Positions 29,103 to 38,491 of a stretch of 64,000 nt of DNA are shown here, piece after piece (the first letter of the stretch is position 1; each line of letters starts with the position of its first letter). A program made the position numbers and the translations under genes. The DNA lies in contig JAJPKJ010000058.1 in the NCBI GenBank assembly GCA_021323755.1, forward strand, positions 1 to 64,000, read 5' to 3'. This DNA comes from Chitinophagales bacterium (GTDB lineage Bacteria > Bacteroidota > Bacteroidia > Chitinophagales > Chitinophagaceae). The notes under the pieces are model-generated. The model did not search any database. It saw only the letters and a list, made by a program, of their open reading frames with translations, and was not told the DNA's origin.

Positions 29103-29999
29103 ATGCAACGCAGAATTTTTCTTCGCAATAGCTCACTTACGCTCGGAGCATTATCTTTACTAAACACAAGACTTTTTGCAAACATGCATGCAGAGGATCC
29201 CTGGAAAATGAAAATGCTTCGTAATGATGTTGGCATCTTTACTGAAAAAGGCGGAACGATCGCGTATCTGCTCAGTAAAGACGGAATTGTGGTGGTTGAC
29301 GCTGAATTTCCTGAGCAGTCACAACATCTCATTACTGAATTAAAGAAGCAAAGTGATAAATCTTTTGAACTGCTTATCAATACTCATCATCACGGCGATC
29401 ATACTTCGGGAAATATTTCTTTTAAAGGGATTGTGAAAAAAGTGGCGGCCCATGCCAATTCATTGGCGAATCAACAAAAAGTTGCCATCGCTCAAAAAAC
29501 GGAAGACAAACAATTATATCCTGATACCACTTACAATGATTCCTGGGAATACAAGATCGGCAAGGAACAAATCAAAACATATTATTTCGGGCCGGCGCAC
29601 ACAAATGGCGACAGCATCATTCATTTTCAACATGCAAATATTGCACATATGGGCGACCTGATGTTCAATCGTCGCTGGGCTTTCATTGACCGCAGCGCAG
29701 GCGCTTCTGTAAAAAACTGGATAAATGTTTTAGATAGGTCATTAAGCAGTTTTGATAATGATACCATTTTTGTTTTCGGTCATGCTTTCGATCCCGAGAA
29801 GGTTACCGGTAATAAAGAAGATCTGAAAGCCATGCAGGATTATCTTACCAAATTACTCGACTTTGTTGGCAAAGAAATCAAAGCAGGGAAATCAAAAGAT
29901 GATATCCTGAAAGAAAAATCAATCCCCGGAGTCACCGAATGGCAGGGAGATGGCATTGAACGAGGCTTACAAGCGACATACGAAGAATTAACTTCATAG
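29103..29999 (+). CDS. Exported metallo-beta-lactamase-fold hydrolase
   Basis: 298 residues. The N-terminus (MQRRIFLRNSSLTLGALSLL) resembles a twin-arginine export signal. The Zn motif is intact as THHHGDHTSG, followed by the PAHTNGDSI ligand block and GDLMFNRR, with a final His in VFGHAFDPE. It groups with the MBL-fold subfamily that includes subclass B3-like and lactonase-like proteins; the substrate is unknown. It faces a minus-strand membrane gene across a short gap. Confidence 0.87.
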   Translation: MQRRIFLRNSSLTLGALSLLNTRLFANMHAEDPWKMKMLRNDVGIFTEKGGTIAYLLSKDGIVVVDAEFPEQSQHLITELKKQSDKSFELLINTHHHGDHTSGNISFKGIVKKVAAHANSLANQQKVAIAQKTEDKQLYPDTTYNDSWEYKIGKEQIKTYYFGPAHTNGDSIIHFQHANIAHMGDLMFNRRWAFIDRSAGASVKNWINVLDRSLSSFDNDTIFVFGHAFDPEKVTGNKEDLKAMQDYLTKLLDFVGKEIKAGKSKDDILKEKSIPGVTEWQGDGIERGLQATYEELTS

Positions 30000-30009
30000 C
30001 ATTCCAGAC

Positions 30010-30028
30010 CAGGGCAACTAAAGCCCTG
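30010..30028. other. Hairpin between convergent genes
   Basis: A 6-bp G+C-rich stem (30010-30015 with 30023-30028) with a 7-base loop sits between the hydrolase stop at 29999 and the minus-strand stop at 30066. Neither side has a T-run, so it is only a weak terminator candidate. Confidence 0.3.
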
Positions 30029-30065
30029 CATAACCAGGATTACCAGGCGCCGCGGATTTCGCCCT

Positions 30066-30485
30066 TTACTGACTTGCTGGCTTCTTTACAATTTTCGATG
30101 CGATCAGACAAACCAGCCCGAGCACCACGCCAAATATTGCACCAAAAGGCAATCCCAATATGATCATGGAACTCCTTTCATGTTGTTGCATGATCAACGG
30201 CAGGTTTCCATTCATTTGTTCCATCTGCGGATGATTGGGCAAATAGGTCGATGCGAAGAGCACGTGGGCAATGGTGATCCAAACGCTATTGACGATGCTT
30301 ATCAAAAATCCATGCAAAAAATATTTTGACGAAACATTTTTTGCAACAATGTAGGCGCATACAATAATAATAGCGACCCAGAAAAATGGCTCGACATTTT
30401 GTGGGATCAATGAAATTGTAGCAACGGCCATAACCAATCCAAAAAGAGAGAGCTGGAAAATGAGCTTCCAATTGATGGTATTCAT
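30066..30485 (-). CDS. Four-helix membrane protein of unknown function
   Basis: 139 residues. Hydrophobic segments lie near 8-27, 33-47, 58-78 and 109-131, with a Met/Gln/Asn-rich loop before the last. The order of short loops suggests a small integral inner-membrane protein. I recognise no catalytic or transport motif. It is transcribed alone on the minus strand. Confidence 0.7.
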   Translation of the reverse strand: MNTINWKLIFQLSLFGLVMAVATISLIPQNVEPFFWVAIIIVCAYIVAKNVSSKYFLHGFLISIVNSVWITIAHVLFASTYLPNHPQMEQMNGNLPLIMQQHERSSMIILGLPFGAIFGVVLGLVCLIASKIVKKPASQ

Positions 30486-30606
30486 ATCGCAAGTTTTTGG
30501 TGAGGAAAGTTACGCAATTCATTGACGTGGAATATTTTTTTTGTTTGCAGCCTACTTTCTGAATTGAATTGCCCTGAGCTCCGTACTCCCGACTGCTAGA
30601 TTAAAA

Positions 30607-31110
30607 TCATTTATAGGACATCGCCGGTAATCCAAGATATTTTCTTATCAAACTCATTTGACCAATATGATATACTTCATGGCTCGACAAAAAACCAAAA
30701 AAGCCAAGCATTGATTTATCGCCGATCGGTGTGCCGAAAGGCAGTTCTGTCAGCACTTGTGCGTCGCTAAGTTTTGAAACACCATCGACAAAATCAGCTG
30801 CCAGCGCATTCCATAAGGTCGAAATCTCCGTAAGAGAAGGATATTTTAGTGAACCATCAATTTCCCTGTTGCCTGGCGGTGGTTTTGTAGGATCCATATA
30901 TAGCTCTTTATAGGGGAAAGTCTTATTCAGGCCAATCATCGAAGTATAATTATATCGCGCATTGGTCAAATGACCGGCGATCCACTGAAGATGATTAACA
31001 TGATCGGTAACGCGTTTGTCGCCAAGCAAATCTTCGACATCCTCAAGGACATTATTAAATAGGCGGGTGTGCAATGCGAATTGTTCTGCAAGAATTTTTA
31101 TATATGACAT
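30607..31110 (-). CDS. DinB-family protein
   Basis: 167 residues forming a four-helix bundle. The metal-binding histidines expected of the DinB/YfiT group are seen in WIAGHLTNARYN and near the C-terminus in SSHEVYHIGQ. Most members bind divalent metal, and some are thiol-dependent transferases. It lies 91 bases downstream of the YciI gene on the same strand. Confidence 0.85.
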   Translation of the reverse strand: MSYIKILAEQFALHTRLFNNVLEDVEDLLGDKRVTDHVNHLQWIAGHLTNARYNYTSMIGLNKTFPYKELYMDPTKPPPGNREIDGSLKYPSLTEISTLWNALAADFVDGVSKLSDAQVLTELPFGTPIGDKSMLGFFGFLSSHEVYHIGQMSLIRKYLGLPAMSYK

Positions 31111-31153
31111 GATGATGAGTTTGAATGGTCATTTAAGCATTCGGATAGCAAGG

Positions 31154-31187
31154 AGGAAGTAGAGAGAGGGGGATCTTCCTACTTCCT
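31154..31187. other. 9-bp inverted repeat between YciI and DinB genes
   Basis: AGGAAGTAG at 31154-31162 has its exact inverted copy at 31179-31187, with a 16-base purine-rich loop. There is no T-run, so it is not a normal terminator. It could be a repeat fragment or a protein-binding palindrome. Confidence 0.35.
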
Positions 31188-31200
31188 GCATGCCCGAAAA

Positions 31201-31545
31201 TTACATGGCTGGCATCGGAGCTATTTCTCTTACTTCGATATTTCCTTCATTGGCAATATGCGGACAATCTTTTGCCAATGCCGCAGCTTTTTCAAGACTG
31301 TCGGCTTTCAAAATAAGATATCCGCCAACGATCCCTTCCTTTGCGGAAGTTACCGCATCGCCAGTTATTCCATTTGCTGAAACGGTTTTGCCCCCGCCCA
31401 CTAACGGAAGTCCTCCCACAAGCGTTCCGCTTTGCATCAAACTGCCCATATATACGCCCCAGGCTTGCATCTCAGCCTTGTTCTCGGCCTCGGTTTTGTT
31501 TGCCATGGGTATTCCGCCTCTTAATAATAACAAATACTCTTTCAT
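31201..31545 (-). CDS. YciI-family protein
   Basis: 114 residues from the ATG at 31545; a longer frame adds 17 residues that do not fit the family. It begins MKEYLLLLRGG, and the body contains the YCII ferredoxin-like pattern (QAWGVYMGSLMQSGTLVGGLPL, then GYLILKADSLEKAAALAKDCP). YciI proteins are small dimeric enzymes or binding proteins of mostly unknown role, often beside ECF sigma factors or regulators. Here a GlxA-type regulator lies divergently upstream. Confidence 0.85.
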   Translation of the reverse strand: MKEYLLLLRGGIPMANKTEAENKAEMQAWGVYMGSLMQSGTLVGGLPLVGGGKTVSANGITGDAVTSAKEGIVGGYLILKADSLEKAAALAKDCPHIANEGNIEVREIAPMPAM

Positions 31546-31762
31546 TGTAAATATTTTTTGGTGAATCAATCTGGACAAATGTAGTTTCATAATCAATACC
31601 GCAGGGTGTGTTGATACGGCAATATGAGGGGTTGGTTGCGACAGGAGGAAAGACTACTTTTATGATGGGTCGTCAATTGAACCTGATCAATAATGAAAGC
31701 AATTTCACCATTGACTATTCTGAGTTACGAACAATGGCGATCCACCAATAAAATTCTCGAGC

Positions 31763-32788
31763 ATGAAAAAAACCAATTCAAAAAAAAAATCTACTCCTCC
31801 TTCAGCGAGTAAACAGATAGCCATTTTCGTTCCTGCGGGAAATTGCATCTTAAGCAGCATTATCGGCACCTATAAGATCTTTACTGAGGTAAACAAAACA
31901 TTGCACCGGCAAAATCCGGGAAAACCTTTGCCATTCAATATCCAACTCGTTGGCATTAATAATGAGACCAATTTGTACGAGGGTGCTTTCAACATCAAGC
32001 CGCACACAACAATTGATAAAGTTGATAAAACCGATCTGCTGATCATTCCCGCGATCTTTGGCGATTTTGCTGCGGAAGTAAAAAACAATGAAGCAGTGAT
32101 CCCCTGGATCATTAAGCATTACAAACAAGGCGCTGAAATTGCCAGTCTTTGCACTGGCGCTTTTTTGGTTGCTGCGACTGGATTATTAAAAGGCAAAAAA
32201 TGTGCGACGCATTGGATCGCCTTTAATGCTTTCAGGGCATTATACCCCGATGTGGAGCCACTTAAATCGGTGATCCATGAAGAGCAGGGGATTTGCAGCA
32301 GTGGTGGTGCTTACTCCTTCCTGAATTTGATATTGCACCTGGTTGAAAAATATGTTAATCACGAAATGGCAGTTTATTGTTCTAAAGTTTTTGAGATAGA
32401 GATCAATCGCTACAGCCAGGCATCTTTTTCCATTTTTAACGGGTTTAAGATGCACGAAGATGCAGCAGTGATGCAAGCGCAGGAATTCATAGAAAAAAAC
32501 TATGCGGTGAAAATAAGTGTTGCCGATTTGGCAAATCATTGTTTATTGAGCCGGCGAAATTTCGAAAGACGTTTTAAAAAAGCAACACAATATTCTCCTG
32601 CAGAATACATTCAATATCTAAAGATCGAAGCCGCACGCAAACAATTGGAAAGTTCGCGGTATCATGTCAATGAAGTGATGTATTCGGTGGGGTATAATGA
32701 CGACAAGGCTTTTAGGACAACATTTAAAAAAATCACCGGACTCTCCCCGTTAGAATATAGAAATAGGTTTCAGTCCTATGGCTCATAG
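31763..32788 (+). CDS. GlxA-family AraC-type transcriptional regulator
   Basis: 341 residues. An N-terminal DJ-1/PfpI-like domain (about 15-210) contains the SLCTGAFLVAATGLLKGKKCATHW nucleophile-elbow region and a CSSGG segment. An AraC/XylS DNA-binding domain with two helix-turn-helix units follows (about 240-338; CLLSRRNFERRFKK and NEVMYSVGYNDDKAFR). The ligand is unknown. The 217 bases upstream, divergent from the YciI gene, are the likely control region. Confidence 0.9.
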   Translation: MKKTNSKKKSTPPSASKQIAIFVPAGNCILSSIIGTYKIFTEVNKTLHRQNPGKPLPFNIQLVGINNETNLYEGAFNIKPHTTIDKVDKTDLLIIPAIFGDFAAEVKNNEAVIPWIIKHYKQGAEIASLCTGAFLVAATGLLKGKKCATHWIAFNAFRALYPDVEPLKSVIHEEQGICSSGGAYSFLNLILHLVEKYVNHEMAVYCSKVFEIEINRYSQASFSIFNGFKMHEDAAVMQAQEFIEKNYAVKISVADLANHCLLSRRNFERRFKKATQYSPAEYIQYLKIEAARKQLESSRYHVNEVMYSVGYNDDKAFRTTFKKITGLSPLEYRNRFQSYGS

Positions 32789-32823
32789 CAAGTGGAATTC
32801 TGAAAAGGACAAAGTCCGGATCT

Positions 32824-33312
32824 TTACTGACGTTCTGGTTTTACTAACTTTTCCAGCACATAATATACGATGGGGCAAAATGTAGAATTCTTTAGCGTGA
32901 GATTTTGACGTTTTATGATCACATCTTCATCTGTATATGGGAAGCGATGGCAATCCGACGGGCGTTGATCATAAATGCTGCAATAATTATTTTCCCCTAA
33001 AAACGGGCATGGTGTCGACCTTGCAACATAATCACCTTCTTCATCGATCTTTAAATAAGTTTCAATAAAATCACCTTCTTTCATTTTCAGGTGTTTTGAA
33101 ATCCTTTTAATATCCGGGGTTTTAAATCGGGGAGAATAATTCTTACAGCAATTTGCGCATTTCAGACAATCAATTCTTGCAAATGCTTCTTCGTGCAGAT
33201 CTGGCAATTGTTTCAGCACTTTGTTTTTATCGGCACGCTGCAAGTAATTTTTATAAAGCTTTTGACGCTCAGCAGATTTTTTTTCCCAATTATTCAACAG
33301 GTCATCTTTCAT
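32824..33312 (-). CDS. YkgJ-family cysteine-cluster protein
   Basis: 162 residues. The zinc- or iron-chelating cluster is seen as CLKCANCCKNY near the N-terminal third and CPFLGENNYCSIYDQRPSDCHRFPY in the middle, the two Cys groups that define the CxxCxxCC family. The activity is not established. It converges on the GlxA-type gene with 35 bases between stops. Confidence 0.85.
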   Translation of the reverse strand: MKDDLLNNWEKKSAERQKLYKNYLQRADKNKVLKQLPDLHEEAFARIDCLKCANCCKNYSPRFKTPDIKRISKHLKMKEGDFIETYLKIDEEGDYVARSTPCPFLGENNYCSIYDQRPSDCHRFPYTDEDVIIKRQNLTLKNSTFCPIVYYVLEKLVKPERQ

Positions 33313-33392
33313 TTAAGCAAAGGTATAAGGTTTATCTATACCGTATCGTGCGTGAAATTTGAATTCATTTGTTTTGTAGTTAATGTCGGGAC

Positions 33393-34103
33393 TTATTTGC
33401 TGCTCACCACCGACAATGCATTCACTCTCCCGGCGCCCACATAATGATGGTAATAGTAATCATCCTCCAGACTACTGATCATCACTCCCGAAACCGAAGC
33501 ATGAACAAATTTATTGTTGCGTAGGTAAACGCCCACATGGGTAATTGTTTTTTTCTTTCTTCCATAGGTGTGAAAAAAAACAAGGTCGCCTTCCTGCAAA
33601 TTATTTTTGGAAATTCTTGATGTCGCTACATATTGATCTTTGGACATACGCGGTAAACCATTAATGCCATAAACTGTAGCCATCAATAATGAAACGAAGG
33701 CCGAACAATCAATTCCGTCTTTATCCGTTCCGCCGTAATGATATCTTGCGCCGTACCACTCGTCCATGAACTGCAATAATTTTTCATTGTCCATTTGCTC
33801 GACCGGGGCATCAATCAAAATGGCATATTTGAATTGCAAAGGCGAATATGTTTCAATGGCAGACGGATATTTATTATTGTAAACATAATTGGACTGACGA
33901 ACTTGGTTATCAGATCTCCCAGCAGAAGATCCGGTCCTATCTGTATGCGACTGAGGGTTAATTGCGATATTATCTATGAATTTGATTGAAGAAGATCCCG
34001 ACTGCCTGGTATTTGAATTGGAATTTGATGTAGCCGGCTTTACACCGCTGCAGCTGAGCAGAAAACAGAACACAGCTAATATGAAAAACAGATTTTTCAC
34101 CAT
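33393..34103 (-). CDS. NlpC/P60 (C40) lipoprotein peptidase
   Basis: 236 residues from the ATG at 34103; the longer frame would start with GTG at 34124 and weaken the signal peptide. A lipobox (LLSCSG) lies near residue 18. The papain-like C40 domain has its Cys in DGIDCSAFVSLL and His in THVGVYLRNNKFVHASV. Such enzymes cleave peptide stems of peptidoglycan. A Ser/Asn-rich linker separates the lipid anchor from the catalytic domain. Confidence 0.9.
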   Translation of the reverse strand: MVKNLFFILAVFCFLLSCSGVKPATSNSNSNTRQSGSSSIKFIDNIAINPQSHTDRTGSSAGRSDNQVRQSNYVYNNKYPSAIETYSPLQFKYAILIDAPVEQMDNEKLLQFMDEWYGARYHYGGTDKDGIDCSAFVSLLMATVYGINGLPRMSKDQYVATSRISKNNLQEGDLVFFHTYGRKKKTITHVGVYLRNNKFVHASVSGVMISSLEDDYYYHHYVGAGRVNALSVVSSK

Positions 34104-34226
34104 TTGTTTTAAGATATTGGGCACTACTTACAAATATAATCAATAGTTCTAATTCTTTGTGGAAAGAATGTGATTTTAGTGAACGAATTTTATTGTGTTT
34201 TGTTTGTTAATTGCGAAAGATTTTTT

Positions 34227-34308
34227 GGTTTGTAGTTTGTTGTTTATAGTTTGAAGTAATCAGATTATTGAATCATAACTGCTAACCGCCAGCTTCAAAC
34301 AACAGACC
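34227..34308. repeat. Imperfect inverted repeat upstream of dnaE
   Basis: GGTTTGTAGTTT at 34227-34238 is identical to the arm at 27691-27702. It continues as TTGTTTATAGTTTGAAG, and an imperfect inverted copy (CTTCAAACAACAGACC) lies at 34293-34308 just before the dnaE ATG. It looks like a degenerate member of the same intergenic repeat type. Confidence 0.4.
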
Positions 34309-34311
34309 GCA

Positions 34312-37300
34312 ATGCCTAAATTTTCTCACTTACACGTTCACACGCAATTTTCACTGCTTGATGGAGCAGCTTCCATTCCCAGTTTATATAAAAAGGCCAT
34401 TGCTGATAATATGCCTGCGATCGCCATTACGGACCATGGCAATATGTTTGGCGCATTTGAATTTGTTGCCGAAGCCCATAAACATAAAAATGAAGATGGC
34501 TCATTAAAAGTGAAACCCATTGTTGGCTGCGAATTTTATGTAGTCGAAGACAGGCATCGGAAAATATTTACTAAAGATCAAAAAGACGACCGGTATCATC
34601 AGGTGCTCCTTGCAAAAAACAAGATCGGGTATCAAAATCTCATCAAACTGACCTCTCTTGGCTACATCGAAGGCTTGTACAGCAAATATCCACGCATTGA
34701 TAAAGAACTTATCGAAAAATACCATGAAGGGTTGATCGCTACAACCTGCTGTATCGGCGCTTACGTTCCTCAAAAAATCTTACATGAAAGTGAAGAAAAG
34801 GCAGAGAAAGAATTTCAATGGTGGTTGGATATGTTTGGCGAAGATTATTTCATCGAATTGCAAAGACATGAAATAAAAGAACAGGAAAAGATCAATGAAC
34901 AACTATTAAAGTTCGCTAAGAAATATAATGTTCCTGTCATTGCAACCAATGATAGTCATTATACAGATAAAGAGGATTTCAATGCGCACGACATCTTGCT
35001 TTGCATCAACACGGGTGAAAAACAAAGCACACCCGGTTATGATGATTTTGTAAATGATGATGCGCACATCAAGAACCGTCGTTTTAAATTTCCCAATAAT
35101 AATTTTTATTTCAAGACATCCGAAGAAATGAAATCACTCTTCAGCGATGTACCCCAGGCAATTGATAATACCAATCTGGTTGCCGATAAAATTGAAGTAC
35201 TCAATTTAAAAAAGGATGTGTTGCTGCCGGCATTTACCGTCCCCAAAGAATTCCAGGTTCATGCAGATACCAATTTGAATCAATGGGAATATTTAAAACA
35301 CACCACTTACGAGGGAGCCAAAATTCGTTATAAGGAAATAACCCCTGAAATACAGGAACGCATCGACTTTGAACTGTTCACGGTAAAAACAATGGGCTTT
35401 GCCGGGTATTTTTTGATCGTAAGTGATTTCATCAAAGCGGGACGAGAAATGGGCGTTTTTGTCGGACCCGGTCGCGGTTCAGCCGCCGGAAGCGTTGTTG
35501 CTTATTGCATAGGCATTACCAATATTGATCCGATAAAATACAATTTGCTTTTTGAAAGATTCTTAAATCCAGACAGGAAAACAATGCCCGATATCGATAC
35601 GGATTTTGATGATGAAGGCAGGCAAAAAGTAATTGATTACGTGGTGAAGAAATATGGAACAAATCAGGTTGCTCAAATTGTAACGTATGGAACAATGGCC
35701 GCCAAATCGAGCATTAAAGATGTCGCAAGAGTGATGGATCTCCCGCTGCCCGAATCGAATGCATTGGCAAAACTTGTTCCCGAAAGAATTGGCATAACAT
35801 TAAAACGGGTCTTGCATGCGCCGATGACTTTCAAGGACGGCGAAAAATCGCTGGAAGAAAAAGAAGGAACGAATCCGGATGATCTGGAAGGCGTAAAAAA
35901 ATTAAGAGCCATCTACAATGCAAAGGAAGACCTGCGAAGCAAGGTCCTGCATGAAGCCGAACGCCTGGAGGGTTCAGTAAGGAATACAGGTTTGCATGCT
36001 GCAGGAATCATTATTGCGCCGGATGATCTTTTCAATATCATTCCGGTTTGTAAGGTAAAGGATTCAGAATTATTGGTAACCCAAATTGAAGGCAGCATTA
36101 TTGAAGATGCGGGCGTATTAAAAATGGACTTCCTGGGATTAAGAACGCTGAATATTTTAAAAACGGCACTTGAACTCATCAAAGAAAATCATGGAATTGA
36201 AATTGATATTGACGCTTTCCCATTAAATGATAAGAAAACTTTTGAATTATATCAGCGCGCGGAGACCATTGGCACCTTTCAGTTTGAAAGCCCGGGCATG
36301 CAAAAATATCTGCGCGACCTGAAGCCGGATGTTTTCAATGATCTTATTGCCATGAATGCGTTATATCGCCCTGGACCAATGGCCTATATCCCCAATTATA
36401 TAGACCGTAAAAATGGGCGAGAACCAATTTCTTTTGATTTGCCCGAGATGGAAGAGTATTTAAAAGATACTTACGGCATCACTGTTTACCAGGAACAGGT
36501 CATGTTGCTCGCCCAAAAATTAGCAGGCTTTACAAAAGGCGAAGCCGACGTGTTGCGCAAAGCCATGGGAAAGAAAGATCGCAAAACGCTGGATAAAATG
36601 AAAAGCAGTTTCATTAACGGAGCTACTGCAAAGAATCATCCGAAAGAGATTTTGGAAAAGATATGGACGGACTGGGAAGCTTTTGCGCAATATGCGTTCA
36701 ACAAATCGCATTCCACATGCTACGCTTATGTCGCTTATCAAACGGCATATCTCAAAGCGCATTATCCTGCAGAATATATGGCCGCGGTTTTAAATCACTC
36801 CGGAAGCATCGAGAAGATCACTTTTTTCATGGAAGAATGCAAACGGATGGGATTGAAAGTGCTGGGTCCGGATATCAATGAATCGCAAAAAGGATTTGCA
36901 GCTAACCATAACCGTGAGATACGTGTCGGTCTGGGCGGCTTAAAAGGAGTCGGCGAAGCTGCGGTAGAGACCATCATCGCAGAGCGAAAAAAATCCGGTC
37001 ACTTTTCTACGATCTTCGATCTGATAAAACGGGTTAATCAAAGATCCGTTAATAAGAAAACCCTGGAAAGCCTTGCCAATGCCGGTGCATTTGATTGTTT
37101 TAAAGAATTACATCGGGCTCAGTATTTTTTTGTGCCTCCGGGCGATACTTCAACCGGACTTGAAAAAATCATCCGATTTGGAAATATTTATCAGAACAAC
37201 TCCAATCAAAATGGCAATAGTTTGTTTGGTGAATTGACCATGCCGGACATTGCCACACCTAAAATTCCCAATTGCGAACCGTGGATATTGACAGAAGTCC

Positions 37301-37953
37301 TCGATCGTGAAAAAGAAGTGATCGGCATTTTCATGAGCGGTCATCCCCTGGATCATTTTAAATTCGAAATAAATCATTATGGCATCACAAAGCTGAATGA
37401 ATTCAATGAAATAAAAGAATCATTCACCTTGCTTTCCCAATCGGGAAAACCATATCGCGTGGCGGGCTTGGTCATAGATGCTCAGCACCGCACCTCAAAG
37501 ACAGGCAAACAATTTGGTTCATTTACCATTGAAGATTATACTGGGAAGAGTGAGTTTATTTTATGGAGCGAGGATTACGCGAAATATTCCAACTACCTGG
37601 AAAAAGGAAAAAATCTTTTCATGACAGGTTCTTTCCGCCAGCGCTTCAATAAATCTGAATTTGAATTTAAGGTAGATAGAATCATGTTGCTGGAAAGCAT
37701 CAAACAGATGCTGACAAGACAAATTATTGTTGACATAGAAGCAAGATTCCTGAATGAAGAAAAAATAAAATTTATTGAAAGAAACGTTAAAAAATATCCC
37801 GGAAAATCATCGTTAAAATTCAATATTGCAGAGGCAAAGACCAATTTCAGAATAAGCATGTATACCCTCGATAATGGTTTTGAGATGAATGACGAAATGG
37901 CTGCCTTTCTTGAAAGCGCACCCGAGCTTGAAGTACAGGTCGTGACAGCTTAA
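34312..37953 (+). CDS. dnaE: DNA polymerase III subunit alpha
   Basis: 1213 residues. Catalytic subunit of the replicative polymerase. The N-terminal PHP domain (HLHVHTQFSLLDG, then ITDHGNMFG) is followed by the C-family palm with active-site aspartates in MPDIDTDFDDEGR (Asp427, Asp429, Asp431) and the GPGRGSAAGS loop. The fingers, beta-binding region and C-terminal OB domain follow (ISGHP-like SGHPLD, then GKQFGSFTIEDYTG). The length is normal for DnaE rather than PolC. trxA follows 130 bases downstream with its own promoter box. Confidence 0.98.
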   Translation: MPKFSHLHVHTQFSLLDGAASIPSLYKKAIADNMPAIAITDHGNMFGAFEFVAEAHKHKNEDGSLKVKPIVGCEFYVVEDRHRKIFTKDQKDDRYHQVLLAKNKIGYQNLIKLTSLGYIEGLYSKYPRIDKELIEKYHEGLIATTCCIGAYVPQKILHESEEKAEKEFQWWLDMFGEDYFIELQRHEIKEQEKINEQLLKFAKKYNVPVIATNDSHYTDKEDFNAHDILLCINTGEKQSTPGYDDFVNDDAHIKNRRFKFPNNNFYFKTSEEMKSLFSDVPQAIDNTNLVADKIEVLNLKKDVLLPAFTVPKEFQVHADTNLNQWEYLKHTTYEGAKIRYKEITPEIQERIDFELFTVKTMGFAGYFLIVSDFIKAGREMGVFVGPGRGSAAGSVVAYCIGITNIDPIKYNLLFERFLNPDRKTMPDIDTDFDDEGRQKVIDYVVKKYGTNQVAQIVTYGTMAAKSSIKDVARVMDLPLPESNALAKLVPERIGITLKRVLHAPMTFKDGEKSLEEKEGTNPDDLEGVKKLRAIYNAKEDLRSKVLHEAERLEGSVRNTGLHAAGIIIAPDDLFNIIPVCKVKDSELLVTQIEGSIIEDAGVLKMDFLGLRTLNILKTALELIKENHGIEIDIDAFPLNDKKTFELYQRAETIGTFQFESPGMQKYLRDLKPDVFNDLIAMNALYRPGPMAYIPNYIDRKNGREPISFDLPEMEEYLKDTYGITVYQEQVMLLAQKLAGFTKGEADVLRKAMGKKDRKTLDKMKSSFINGATAKNHPKEILEKIWTDWEAFAQYAFNKSHSTCYAYVAYQTAYLKAHYPAEYMAAVLNHSGSIEKITFFMEECKRMGLKVLGPDINESQKGFAANHNREIRVGLGGLKGVGEAAVETIIAERKKSGHFSTIFDLIKRVNQRSVNKKTLESLANAGAFDCFKELHRAQYFFVPPGDTSTGLEKIIRFGNIYQNNSNQNGNSLFGELTMPDIATPKIPNCEPWILTEVLDREKEVIGIFMSGHPLDHFKFEINHYGITKLNEFNEIKESFTLLSQSGKPYRVAGLVIDAQHRTSKTGKQFGSFTIEDYTGKSEFILWSEDYAKYSNYLEKGKNLFMTGSFRQRFNKSEFEFKVDRIMLLESIKQMLTRQIIVDIEARFLNEEKIKFIERNVKKYPGKSSLKFNIAEAKTNFRISMYTLDNGFEMNDEMAAFLESAPELEVQVVTA

Positions 37954-37994
37954 ATTTATTTAATGTCAGAACAACATATATCCTGTTTTGGAAG

Positions 37995-38002
37995 TATTTT
38001 TG
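37995..38002 (+). promoter_or_regulatory. Candidate -7 box for trxA
   Basis: TATTTTTG matches TAnnTTTG exactly, 80 bases before the trxA ATG. The resulting leader would contain a 5-bp hairpin (38018-38022 with 38027-38031) capped by a GTAA tetraloop. No TTG at the -33 position was recognised. Confidence 0.4.
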
Positions 38003-38082
38003 CAATCTTTTAATAGTGTCGTGTAAACGACGAACCAAATCGAAAAAATATTTGAACTTCACATAAAATTAAAACACTTATT

Positions 38083-38400
38083 ATGGCTTTAGAATTAACA
38101 GATACAAACTTCCAGGAAAAAGTAATTTCCTCTGATAAATTAACCGTGGTAGATTTTTGGGCAGAATGGTGTGGACCTTGCCGCGCTATCGGTCCGGTCA
38201 TCGAAGAATTATCAAAAGAATATAATGGCAAGATTAACGTGGGTAAAGTGAATGTTGACCATAATCCGCAATTATCCATTAACTATGGCATCACTTCAAT
38301 TCCCGCAATTTTATTTATCAAAGGAGGCAAAGTGGTTGATAAATTAGTAGGCGCGCAACCCAAAGGAAACTTTGTAAAGAAGATCGAAGCGCATATTTAA
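38083..38400 (+). CDS. trxA: Thioredoxin
   Basis: 105 residues, the standard length. The redox motif WCGPC and the cis-proline region TSIPAILF are intact. It is a cytoplasmic disulfide reductant. It has a candidate promoter upstream and a strong terminator downstream, so it is probably monocistronic. Confidence 0.97.
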   Translation: MALELTDTNFQEKVISSDKLTVVDFWAEWCGPCRAIGPVIEELSKEYNGKINVGKVNVDHNPQLSINYGITSIPAILFIKGGKVVDKLVGAQPKGNFVKKIEAHI

Positions 38401-38431
38401 TTTCGATATCACGCTTAATATTAGTGCTGCG

Positions 38432-38467
38432 CCTGCCGGATTTTATCCGGCAGGTTTTTTATTTTTG
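38432..38467 (+). terminator. Intrinsic terminator of trxA
   Basis: A perfect 9-bp G+C-rich stem (38432-38440 with 38446-38454), a 5-base loop and a following TTTTTTATTTTT run, about 30 bases after the trxA stop. Confidence 0.92.
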
Positions 38468-38491
38468 CTTTAACATATCTATTTACTACCA

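Noticed and set aside
31662-31751. 29-residue ORF before the GlxA-type regulator, with AGGAGG upstream
   Set aside because: The spacing from AGGAGG to the ATG is too long, the region is a control gap, and the peptide has no recognisable feature.
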